Part shown: positions 53,049 to 62,200 of the stretch, in pieces
Layout of the letters: each line of letters starts with the position of its first letter
How positions within the stretch are numbered: the first letter of the stretch is position 1
Origin: Phycisphaerales bacterium
GTDB taxonomy: Bacteria > Planctomycetota > Phycisphaerae > Sedimentisphaerales > Anaerobacaceae
DNA length: 64,000 bases
Reading direction: 5' to 3'
Assembly: GCA_003170415.1 (NCBI GenBank)
Contig: PMZJ01000025.1
Span: 17,642-81,641, forward strand
Position numbers and translations under genes: made by a program
The notes under the pieces: model-generated
Databases searched by the model: none
Seen by the model: only the letters and a program-made list of their open reading frames with translations
Told to the model about the DNA's origin: nothing

Positions 53049-54758
53049 ATGATGGCGTTCAGTAATAAAAAGATTCAACTGCCGATTTTCTTAACCCTTG
53101 CTTTATTGACCTTAGTCGTCTATTTGCCCGTTCGCAATCACGATTTTGTGCGCTACGACGACGACGTTTATGTCACCAATAATCCGGAGGTTCAGTCGGG
53201 GTTAAGCTGGCAGGGCATCAAATGGGCGTTTGTGACGGACCACGGCGCCAACTGGCACCCGCTTACGTGGCTGTCGCTTATGCTGGATTGCGAGTTGTTC
53301 GGCGTCGAACCCGGCCCTATGCACATCGTAAACGTGCTGTTTCATATCGCGAACACATTGCTTTTATTCATTGTTTTCAACCGTATGACAAAGGCCCTTT
53401 GGCAAAGCGCTTTTATCGCGGCGCTATTTGCACTTCATCCTCTGCACGTGGAATCCGTTGCCTGGATTGCCGAGCGAAAGGACGTCCTTAGCACGCTGTT
53501 CTGGCTGTTGACGATGCTGGCTTACGTGAGGTATGTTGAGCGTTCTTCGGCGGGCCGTTATATTCTTGTGCTTGTCTTTTTCGCACTCGGCCTTTTAGCC
53601 AAGCCGATGCTTGTGACATTGCCGTTTGTTTTGCTTTTGCTCGATTACTGGCCCCTTGACCGCTTTTCAAATTCCAAGTTTTCAATTCGTAATTCTATTA
53701 TCGAAAAGCTTCCTTTCTTCTTCCTTTCTATTTTATCAAGCGTAATCACGTTCATTGTTCAGCAAAAAGGCGGGGCGGTCTTCTCGGCAGATATAGTGCC
53801 TTTTAATGTTCGATTGGCCAATGCGATATGTTCTTATTTTGTCTATATCGAAAAAATGTTCTGGCCGGTTCGCCTGGCTGTTTTGTATCCATACTCAATT
53901 AACGGCATATCTCTCGTCAGGGTTTTGCTTTCCGCGACAATTCTTGTCCTGATAACCGTTCTGGTTCTATATAACTATCGTCGCCGCAAATATCTCGTAG
54001 TCGGGTGGCTCTGGTATTTAGGCACGCTTGTCCCCGTCATAGGAATCGTCCAGGTGGGCGTGCAGGCCTTTGCCGACAGGTACACATACGTTCCATTAAC
54101 GGGGCTTTTTATAATGTGCGTTTTCGCCTCCGCGGACCTGCTCAAAAATGTCCCGTTCAAAAAATACATTCTCGCGGCATCGGCGACTATAATCCTCTTG
54201 GCCTGCACCGTTTTAACGACCGTGCAGTTGATATATTGGAAAGACAGCGGCTTGCTTTTTGAGCGGGCGCTGGCAGTCACCGAAAACAACGTTCACATAC
54301 TCAACAACTACGGTAATGCTCTTGGCGCGATGGGCAGACACAAAGAAGCCGCAAAAGTTTTGGAGCAGGCGGTTCGAGGTTTGCCTGATTCGTATGAAAT
54401 CCGGAACAATTACGGCAAGGCATTACAAAACCTTGGCAAATTAGACGATGCGATAGAGCAATACCAAATCGCGCTGAAAATTGAGCCGATAGCCGACTTT
54501 GCACGTTACAATCTCAGTGTTGCGCTGGCCGCTAAGGGTAACTTCGAAGCAGCAATCGAGCAGTGCCGGATTGTCCTCGCGGCCCGACCCGACGACGCGG
54601 AAATGCACATCCACCTCGGCATTTTGCTCCAAAACCAGGGCAAATTTGACCAGGCAATCGAATCCTACAAAAAGGCCCTGCAAATCGACCCAAACTTCCA
54701 AAAAGCCCGCGACCTCCTCAACGCATTGACTAAAAAACAAAACAACCCTCAAAATTAA
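53049..54758 (+). CDS. TMTC-like polytopic membrane protein with TPR repeats (copy 2)
   Basis: The protein has 569 residues, with the same architecture as copy 1 but fewer TPR units. FVRYDDDVYVTNNPEVQSG is the acidic loop. NWHPLTWLSLMLDC to LLLLDYWPL is identical in protein to copy 1. The following loop (DRFSNSKFSIRNSIIEK) is encoded by a different heptad repeat. Two ATG codons in tandem begin the gene, 80 nt after copy 1 stops. It is a tandem duplicate homogenised by gene conversion, as inferred from the DNA identity. Confidence 0.82.
   Translation: MMAFSNKKIQLPIFLTLALLTLVVYLPVRNHDFVRYDDDVYVTNNPEVQSGLSWQGIKWAFVTDHGANWHPLTWLSLMLDCELFGVEPGPMHIVNVLFHIANTLLLFIVFNRMTKALWQSAFIAALFALHPLHVESVAWIAERKDVLSTLFWLLTMLAYVRYVERSSAGRYILVLVFFALGLLAKPMLVTLPFVLLLLDYWPLDRFSNSKFSIRNSIIEKLPFFFLSILSSVITFIVQQKGGAVFSADIVPFNVRLANAICSYFVYIEKMFWPVRLAVLYPYSINGISLVRVLLSATILVLITVLVLYNYRRRKYLVVGWLWYLGTLVPVIGIVQVGVQAFADRYTYVPLTGLFIMCVFASADLLKNVPFKKYILAASATIILLACTVLTTVQLIYWKDSGLLFERALAVTENNVHILNNYGNALGAMGRHKEAAKVLEQAVRGLPDSYEIRNNYGKALQNLGKLDDAIEQYQIALKIEPIADFARYNLSVALAAKGNFEAAIEQCRIVLAARPDDAEMHIHLGILLQNQGKFDQAIESYKKALQIDPNFQKARDLLNALTKKQNNPQN
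53249..53654 (+). repeat. Block shared almost identically with copy 1
   Basis: Partner of 51147-51552; see that entry. Confidence 0.85.
53664..53698. repeat. Heptanucleotide repeat inside TMTC-like copy 2
   Basis: Units ttttcaa, attccaa, gttttca, attcgta and attctat lie in 7-bp register, at the same protein position as the repeat in copy 1 but of different sequence. Confidence 0.6.
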
Positions 54759-54765
54759 ACAACTG

Positions 54766-54786
54766 GCTCGGCGGGAGCAATTTTTT
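54766..54786 (+). terminator. Weak terminator after TMTC-like copy 2
   Basis: GCTC (54766-54769) pairs with GAGC (54775-54778), followed by six T at 54781. The stem is short, so confidence is low. Confidence 0.35.
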
Positions 54787-54873
54787 CATAAATCTTTACA
54801 CAAGCACTGACCATGCCGGTTATTATTATATGGAAATAAACGTTTTCCAGTGCTCCGTAAAAAGGGCTTTTGA

Positions 54874-55383
54874 ATGAGATACTCAAAAAGATTGGAGCTC
54901 TTTGAAAAACTAAAGAACGACTACATCGGCTATCTTACGGCCACCCTTTGGAAACTTACCTGCGACACCGATATTTTTGATGAGGCGATTCAATACGCGC
55001 TTCTGGCTATCTGGATGAATCTCGAAAAGCTGACAGGCCCGCAGGCAGCGGCATATATCTATCGAATAGCGTTGTCCGCTAACTCAAAGGCGTGGCGAAA
55101 TCGCATTGGTAAAGACGACCAAATACCAAAACCAAACGTGTTTAAAAACCCGGCAGCCGGGGAAGCCGTCGGCGAGGAGACACTCAACCTTGTAAGAAAG
55201 GAAATTGCCAAACTGCCCGAACAGCAGGCACAGGCGATTGTGATGCGATATATCGAACAGACCGATTACAAAGCAATCGCCGATAAATTGAACTGTGCCG
55301 AGGATACCGCCCGTTCGCACGTCTCAAAAGCGATTAATACATTGCGAAATAATCTCGCCGTAATGAATATATCGGAGTCCTGA
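54874..55383 (+). CDS. ECF-type RNA polymerase sigma factor
   Basis: The protein has 169 residues. Region 2 lies in the first 75 residues (DIFDEAIQYALLAIWMNLEK). Region 4 is LPEQQAQAIVMRYIEQTDYKA and CAEDTARSHVSKAINTLR, a helix-turn-helix. It is the first gene of a three-gene cassette. It probably responds to an envelope signal through the next gene's product. Confidence 0.9.
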   Translation: MRYSKRLELFEKLKNDYIGYLTATLWKLTCDTDIFDEAIQYALLAIWMNLEKLTGPQAAAYIYRIALSANSKAWRNRIGKDDQIPKPNVFKNPAAGEAVGEETLNLVRKEIAKLPEQQAQAIVMRYIEQTDYKAIADKLNCAEDTARSHVSKAINTLRNNLAVMNISES

Positions 55384-55384
55384 A

Positions 55385-55804
55385 ATGAACGAAGAAAAAC
55401 TAAAACAAATCCTGAATAAAATAGGTCGGGCAGATGTTCCGCCGAATGCCGCACTGATTGCCGAAAGGGCATCGCGGAATTTTGATTCTGCCCTCAAAAT
55501 CGCCCAGCCGAAACAATGGTTTTTTACCCCTCTTCAGCTGCTTGCGGCCGCGGCGGTGATGATTCTTGTGTTCGCCGCGGGGCGATGGTCAAAACCGCTC
55601 CCACCAACATCTCCATTGCCTGAGGTTGCCTCTTATGCCCAGCCAGTTTCGGCATATCCGGCTGTTGATAAAAATCCAGAAAGTTTCTGGCGGCAGAAGG
55701 CGCTGGCCGCGATGCAGCCCAGACCTTGCTCACAAGACGAGCTTTCCCAAACTGCTTTACTTAACATCTATAAACAATACCTCAAGGAGAAACACTATGA
55801 ATAA
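55385..55804 (+). CDS. Putative anti-sigma-like membrane protein
   Basis: The protein has 139 residues. A soluble N-terminus of about 45, one helix (LLAAAAVMILVFAAGRW) and a Pro-rich exported tail follow. It begins 1 nt after the ECF sigma stop. The position and topology are those of an anti-sigma factor, but no zinc-binding HxxxCxxC motif is seen. Confidence 0.65.
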   Translation: MNEEKLKQILNKIGRADVPPNAALIAERASRNFDSALKIAQPKQWFFTPLQLLAAAAVMILVFAAGRWSKPLPPTSPLPEVASYAQPVSAYPAVDKNPESFWRQKALAAMQPRPCSQDELSQTALLNIYKQYLKEKHYE

Positions 55805-57290
55805 GAAAATCATCGTCAGAATCTTGCTTGCCGCCTCATATATCGCTGCCGCTTTCATTGCCGGCTGCTTCCCAAAGGATTCCCTACAATGGTCCAAAGA
55901 CGGCTCCACCGGCATCTACAGCAAAAACGGGACTCTCTTTATCGTCGATGGCAATACCGGCTCTCTTACTCAAATCGCCCCAAAAGAAACTACCACTAAC
56001 TGGCCCGCCATCTCGCCGGATGGCTCACGCTTTGCGTACGGCCAAATCGTCAAAGTTGACAACTTCAACAATGCCTTGAAGCAACTCCCGCCGAACCAGG
56101 TCAAACTAATCGAAACTCACGCTGAAATCCTCAAACAAAAAGTCCTCGCTGAAGGAATCAAAGACGGCAACTTCCCTTTCATCGGAAAACCTGTTACCAC
56201 GGACACCGGCCAGAAAGATTCCTTCACTGACCTGCACGTCGCCTGGGTCCATAGGTTCCTCGTAGAAAAAGCGGACACTAAGCTCACTCAGAAAATCGGC
56301 CCCGAGCTTATCGATAAAACCAAATCCAATGCCTTGACTTACTGCCGGCTCGTTTGTGCCCCGACCGCCGATCCCAATAACCAGAAAATTCTTGCGACAA
56401 GCGAACAGCAGCTCTGGCGCATCCGCTTCTCGCCGGACTCCCGACTTATCGCTTATGGCGCCGACCGTATAAATGGCGACGCGCTCGATGTAGGATTTGA
56501 CCTGTATATTGTTTCATTGGTAGAAAATGTTCCCGCGGCGTTCCTCGCACCGGCCACGGCCGTCGGCTACGACTTCAAACCCGATTCCCGTGCAATCGCG
56601 TATATAAGGCCCGAAGTTGAATTCTTTGAAGAAAAAACCACCCTCGGCTCGCTCGTCGAGCGGACCCTCATTGACCCCAACGGAAAATTCCTCGCCTCTC
56701 TTAAACATCTCGACGGCAACGACTCCCCCGTAATATACGTCTGCACGGGCGACGCGACGGAACTCGCCGGCGTCTTATATCATCCTTGGATGCACGTCTC
56801 TTATGCCCGTGACAACCGCATTTTCTTCGCATCCGTAAAAATGTCCCTGCCCTCCGGCAAAATCGACGAAGAAAAGCAATCCATATTTTGTTGCGATTTG
56901 TTAACCTACGCAATCAGTGAAATTACGCCTCATTCCCCCGAGCTTTGGCAGGAAAATTTGTATCTCTTCTCGCTTTCCGGCGATTCCCGCAAAATCCTCG
57001 TGCCGGGAAAGAAAAACACGCTTTTTCTTTATGCCCTCGGCCCGGATATAGAATCTTCAAAAATACTCGTCGATGCCAACGAAGGATTCGGAGAAGATGC
57101 CCCGCCTAAACTTGCCGCAGAATGGAAAGGTCATAATCAGCTTTCCTGTCTCGTCTCTGAAAAATCCCGTTTTCTCACCCAGGACCCAAACACCCCTCAT
57201 CGGCGAAAGGAAATTGTTATTCTCGACACAGAGGGCAAACTCATAAAAGTCCTGAGCAAGGACTGGCCAGATGAGCTTCTCGATTACTGA
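55797..57290 (+). CDS. Lipoprotein with TolB/WD40-like beta-propeller
   Basis: The protein has 497 residues. The lipobox FIAGC ends the signal peptide at Cys24. Repeated SPDGSRFAYGQ, SPDSRLIAYGADR and KPDSRAIAYIRPE motifs are blades of a TolB-type propeller. AAGGAG precedes the ATG, which overlaps the end of the anti-sigma-like gene. It may be the envelope sensor or effector of the ECF cassette. Confidence 0.8.
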   Translation: MNKKIIVRILLAASYIAAAFIAGCFPKDSLQWSKDGSTGIYSKNGTLFIVDGNTGSLTQIAPKETTTNWPAISPDGSRFAYGQIVKVDNFNNALKQLPPNQVKLIETHAEILKQKVLAEGIKDGNFPFIGKPVTTDTGQKDSFTDLHVAWVHRFLVEKADTKLTQKIGPELIDKTKSNALTYCRLVCAPTADPNNQKILATSEQQLWRIRFSPDSRLIAYGADRINGDALDVGFDLYIVSLVENVPAAFLAPATAVGYDFKPDSRAIAYIRPEVEFFEEKTTLGSLVERTLIDPNGKFLASLKHLDGNDSPVIYVCTGDATELAGVLYHPWMHVSYARDNRIFFASVKMSLPSGKIDEEKQSIFCCDLLTYAISEITPHSPELWQENLYLFSLSGDSRKILVPGKKNTLFLYALGPDIESSKILVDANEGFGEDAPPKLAAEWKGHNQLSCLVSEKSRFLTQDPNTPHRRKEIVILDTEGKLIKVLSKDWPDELLDY

Positions 57291-57356
57291 TTGCCGATTG
57301 TTTTTTGATGAACAGGCGGAGGTTCTCAACGCTGAAAAATATGCTATTATGAAGTA

Positions 57357-59018
57357 ATGCAGTCCGATTCCAGACAGCGTTTGTATCTGCTTTTGTGCGT
57401 GGTTCTTGCCTTAGCCGCAATAGTGGTGTATTGGCCGGCCCACAACCACGATTTCATTAACTTGGACGATGACGTTTATGTTACCGATAACCCTAATATC
57501 CAGTCGGGCTTAAGCTGGCAGGGTGTCAAATGGGCTTTCACAACCGATTACGCCACCAACTGGCATCCGCTTACGTGGCTGTCCCTTATGCTGGATTGCG
57601 AGTTTTTCGGAGTCAAGCCCGGCCCTATGCATCTTGTTAACGTCCTGTTCCACGTCGCAAACACCATCTTGCTGTTTCTTGTTCTGGCTCGAATGACAAA
57701 AGGTGTTTGGCAAAGCGTTTTTATTGCCGGGTTGTTCGCTTTGCATCCCTTGCACGTTGAGTCGGTAGCGTGGGTAGCCGAGCGAAAAGATGTGCTTAGC
57801 ACGCTGTTTTGGTTGTTGACGATGCTTGCTTACGCATGGTATGTTGAGCGTTCTTCGGCGGGCCGATATATCGTTGTGCTGGTCCTGTTCGCGACGGGGC
57901 TTTTGGCCAAGCCGATGCTTGTGACGCTTCCGTTTGTCCTGCTTTTGCTCGATTACTGGCCTCTCGGTCGTTTTAGTTTATCAGGGCGTTTGATTGCGAA
58001 ATTGGTGCTGGAAAAAGTGCCTTTTATCCTGCTTGCCGGCGTATCCGGCGTAATCACATTTGTTATTCAGCATAAAGCCGGCGCGATGGGTGTTGTCGCT
58101 TTCAAATATCGCTGTGCCAACGCGATATGCTCCTGTCTGGATTATATCGGCAAAATGTTCTGGCCCGCGCATCTTGGCGTTCTCTATCCGTTCTCGCCGG
58201 GTTTGTTTCCCATCGCCAAAGTCATTCTGTATGGAGTTATACTTATCTTGATAACGGCTCTCGTCTTTTACTACGGCAGACGGTTCAAATACCTTCCCGT
58301 TGGCTGGCTTTGGTATCTCGGCACACTTGTCCCCGTCATCGGCATCGTTCACGTCGGTGGGCAGGCAATGGCGGACCGTTATACCTATGTCCCCTTAATC
58401 GGACTTTTTATAATCATCGCCTTTGGTTCGGCTGACCTGTTCCGGAAAGTCCCCTTCAGGGAAGTCATCCTCACAATCCTGGCCTCTGCCGTTATCCTGG
58501 CCTGTGCCGTCGCTGCCTCTATCCAGTTGGCATACTGGAAAGACAGCTTAACCCTTTTCGACCATACGCTTACGGTTATTGAGAGTAAAAGCCCGCATAT
58601 TGTCAGCGCCGCATCCGGCAGGCATCTTGACGAGGCATTCAGATTTATCCCCAATTCCCCGGTAATCTACAACGACTATGGCAACGCCCTGCAAAAGGCG
58701 GGCAGAAGTGACGAAGCAATCGACTACTATAAATTTGCTCTCCTGCTCGACCCTAAATTTGCTCCTCCTCGCTACAATCTTGTCATATCTCTGGGACTCA
58801 AAGGCAGATACGAGGAGGCAGCAAAGCAGTGCCGAATTTACCTGGCGGCGTATCCTGATGACGCCGATATGCAGACCAACCTCGGTATTATGCTGCTAAA
58901 ACAGGGCAAACTTGATGAGGCGGTTGAATCTTTCAAAAAGGCCCTGCAAATCGACCCAAATAACCAGAAGGCCCGCGAGCTCCTCAGCACATTTAGCGCA
59001 GGCCAATCCAAAAATTGA
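57357..59018 (+). CDS. TMTC-like polytopic membrane protein with TPR repeats (copy 3)
   Basis: The protein has 553 residues. It has the same layout as the copies at 50947 and 53049: FINLDDDVYVTDNPNIQSG, NWHPLTWLSLMLDCEFFG, HPLHVESVAWVAERKDVLST, YVPLIGLFIIIAFGSADLF and a C-terminal TPR (LDEAVESFKKALQIDPNNQK). DNA identity to the other copies is clearly lower than between copies 1 and 2, so it is an older duplicate not recently converted. It is separated from them by the ECF cassette. Confidence 0.82.
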   Translation: MQSDSRQRLYLLLCVVLALAAIVVYWPAHNHDFINLDDDVYVTDNPNIQSGLSWQGVKWAFTTDYATNWHPLTWLSLMLDCEFFGVKPGPMHLVNVLFHVANTILLFLVLARMTKGVWQSVFIAGLFALHPLHVESVAWVAERKDVLSTLFWLLTMLAYAWYVERSSAGRYIVVLVLFATGLLAKPMLVTLPFVLLLLDYWPLGRFSLSGRLIAKLVLEKVPFILLAGVSGVITFVIQHKAGAMGVVAFKYRCANAICSCLDYIGKMFWPAHLGVLYPFSPGLFPIAKVILYGVILILITALVFYYGRRFKYLPVGWLWYLGTLVPVIGIVHVGGQAMADRYTYVPLIGLFIIIAFGSADLFRKVPFREVILTILASAVILACAVAASIQLAYWKDSLTLFDHTLTVIESKSPHIVSAASGRHLDEAFRFIPNSPVIYNDYGNALQKAGRSDEAIDYYKFALLLDPKFAPPRYNLVISLGLKGRYEEAAKQCRIYLAAYPDDADMQTNLGIMLLKQGKLDEAVESFKKALQIDPNNQKARELLSTFSAGQSKN

Positions 59019-59022
59019 CTTG

Positions 59023-59217
59023 TTAAAGTTTCCACGCCTTCGCAAACGCCTTGAAGCTTCTGTCGTATGTTTTTTCGACTTCGGGCGGGAAACAGCAGCC
59101 GGGCAGTTGTCTGGCCGACAAATGATAAGCGATACATTCGCAGCACATACCTGTTTTATCGCAGCCCGCATACGTGCAGGTGCAATTCTTTAAATTTTCC
59201 TTTTCCCGGCATTCCAT
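59023..59217 (-). CDS. DUF6485 family Cys-rich protein
   Basis: The protein has 64 residues. Eight cysteines (MECREKENLKNCTCTYAGCD, GMCCEC, GCC) with YHLSARQLPGCCFPPE match the DUF6485 pattern. The small size suggests a metal-binding protein. The reading frame is complete. It lies between convergent copy 3 and the arabinosidase gene. Function unknown. Confidence 0.85.
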   Translation of the reverse strand: MECREKENLKNCTCTYAGCDKTGMCCECIAYHLSARQLPGCCFPPEVEKTYDRSFKAFAKAWKL

Positions 59218-59232
59218 CTTTTACCTTTTAGT

Positions 59233-62200
59233 TTATTCTATTGCAAATTCGTAAATGCTGACGCTCAGCGCAGGCACTTTAAGTTTATTCGATAATCCCT
59301 CAGCCGTCTTTTCTTCAATCATAACTTTCGGCTCTTTTCCCGGCTCATTATGTGCGAGCGGGTCTGTGCCTGTGATAACCCACACTTTTCCAATATCGGC
59401 AACCTTAACGCCTTTCAATTCAATCGGCAATTCACGTTGTTTATCCGTCGGGTTGACAACCGCGATGGTTATCGCCTTTCGGTCATTCTTTAACGCCGCG
59501 ACAACATCGAGAGGCGCTATATTACTGCCTGTAACCTCAACGGGTATCTGGCCGAAGTGCTGCCTGTAAAGTTTCAGCGTAACTCCCGTGGTATCAAGCG
59601 TTGACGCCGTGCGAGATGTCTTGATCGCGCCGATGACGTTGACTGTCTGGGCGTAGTTGGCCATAAAGTAAATGTCGCTGTTTCTGAAATACTCGTGCAG
59701 GGCCGTCGCCACGCCGAGGGCGTCTTTGAGATAATATTGTGTCCCAAGCTCACCGTAGATGTAATTGCCATACCAGTAATTCCACTCATCCATAGCTATG
59801 CGAATGTCTTTGCCCGCAAGCTCATTAACATCCCTGCGATATTTCCTGTGCGCATCCGCCACGCGTTTTATCTCATTGGCGAGCTGCTTGGTATGTCTGG
59901 TAACGTCCTTAATTTCTTTGCAGTAAATATGCTCGCTGAGCAGGTTCATATTATCCGAGCATACCTTCAGCATCGTTTCGCTCCACTTTCCGACGTTGCC
60001 GACGCCGACTAATTTCGCGTTCGGGTCAACCTTCCGCATCGCTTCAGCTACTTGGTTGTGCTTTTTCACGTATTCCGCCAAAGGTATATGCCCCGCTTGC
60101 CAGTCACCATACATCTCGTTGCCCACTGCCCACCATTTTACTTTATATGGTTCGGGGTGGCCGTTCTGTGCCCGCAATTTACCCATCGGCGTGTCTGCGG
60201 AACCGTTGAAATACTCAACTTCTGCCGCTGCCTCATCAATAGTTCCGCGACCCGTATTAATCGCGACATAGGGTTCCGCCCCGATGAGTTCCATAAGTTC
60301 CATATATTCGTGAATGCCTACGTCGTTGTGCTCAATACCTTTCCATGCGGGGTTTTTGCGAGGCGGTCTTTTATCTCGTTCGCCTATGCCGTCGCGCCAG
60401 TTGTAGCCGCTGACGAAATTTCCGCCCGGCCAGCGGTATATCGGTGAATCAAGCTCCTTGAGCAACGCCACAACGTCGCTTCGCCAGCCCTTGATGTTAT
60501 CCGCAGGCATCAGCGACAGTGTCCCTATTCTGAATGTCCCTTTGCCTTTGCCGACGATTTCAATACGAACGTTGTCGCTCGACTCAGACGCCGTAAAAGC
60601 CAGCAGATACGGTTTGAATTCCAGGCTTATTTTGCCGACGTCGATATTAATCGTGTCGCCCTTGTCGGGCACAATCCGCACAATAATCGGTCCGGCAAGT
60701 TTGTCGCCGGCAAGGATAATCCTGCCCGTGTACCCTTTGTCTTTCACAATTGCCAGACCATCCTGCGAGATTCCCGCCTCGTTGCCGTCGCCTGTCAGGT
60801 GAATAACCGGTGTATGACTGCCGACGTATGGATTATTCGTATCCATCGTTACCGTGCCCGCCGGCCCGATGACCTTCCACGGCGACGCCTTGAGATATTT
60901 ATAATTCCCCGCGCTCCACTGCGGGGCTTTGTCCGTTCCCCACGGGTTGTATTCATCCTTAATAGGGTAGAGAAACTTGCGGTCCTCCAGCATCTCCGCC
61001 CAGATTCCGCCGTAAATGCACCGCCCAAGGTGCTCGATGAACTGCCCGTATATATATTTTGATATCGGCTCTTTGGTTTTGCCCGCGTCGATTTCAATTC
61101 TCGTCAACATTTCTTCAGTAGGTTTCCCCAGCCACACCGCCATCGGTCCCTGGCCGCGATTAGCCCAGGCGTAATATGGAATCATCGTCAAATCATGTCG
61201 TGAGCCGTCGGGCGATATTGCTTTGGCGTGCACTATCGCGATACCGCCTAACAAATCCTTAATCGCGTCGGTCCACAACGGCACGCTGTCAACAAGAGAC
61301 AAACTGAGAATATTCGCATCGTTGCCGGGCCACTCCGCGCAAAACACAATCGGTCCTTCCTCAATCGCCATTTTGTTTGCGTCCGCGGCGACGTTAGGAT
61401 TCGCGACGACGTATCTGGCGGGCATAGGCATTTCCATCTCTATAACGTCACGCTTCTGCCACTGCCTGTCAAGAAAAGCGAATCCGTTTTTGATATTCGG
61501 CTGAATAACCTGGCCGTTGAGCTTGAATTCAATCGGCGATACATTGCTGTCAATATACTGATACAAATCGCTCGGCACGGGCCTGCCCTGTGCCCAGCCG
61601 GGAATTCGAACTGCCACCACGAATTTACTTGTCCACGCCGGTTCAACGGTAATCTTCACCGCGCCGTCCCACGGATACCATGTTTCCTGTTTGATTCGCA
61701 CGATATTGTTTTTCAGCTTGATTGTCGTCTCGGAGGCGGCGAACAAATTCACATATATCGTGTCATTCGTTTTGGCGAAGACATATCCCGGCAGCGACGC
61801 GATAAATCTCGCTATATTAGGCGGGCAACAGGCGCAGCCAAACCACGGTTCGCGTTTATTCTGCCCGCTCGATTCGAGAGGATTCACATAAAAGAATTTA
61901 TCTCCGCTTAGCGACACTCCTGAAATAAGGCCGTTGTAAAGCGTTCTCTCGAACACGTCGAGATACTTCGCTTCGCCCGTCAGTCGGAACATTCTGTAAT
62001 TCCACATAGCGCTGCCGATTGCCGCGCACGTCTCGCAGTAGGCCGTCGCGTTGGGCAACTCGTAATCTTTACTGAAGGCCTCGCCGTTGCTCGTTGCCCC
62101 AAGTCCTCCCGTAATATACATTTTTTTGCCGACGACGTTGTCCCATAACCGCTTGACCGCCTCTGTGTATCTTTCGTCACCTGTCAGCGCCGCGATATCC

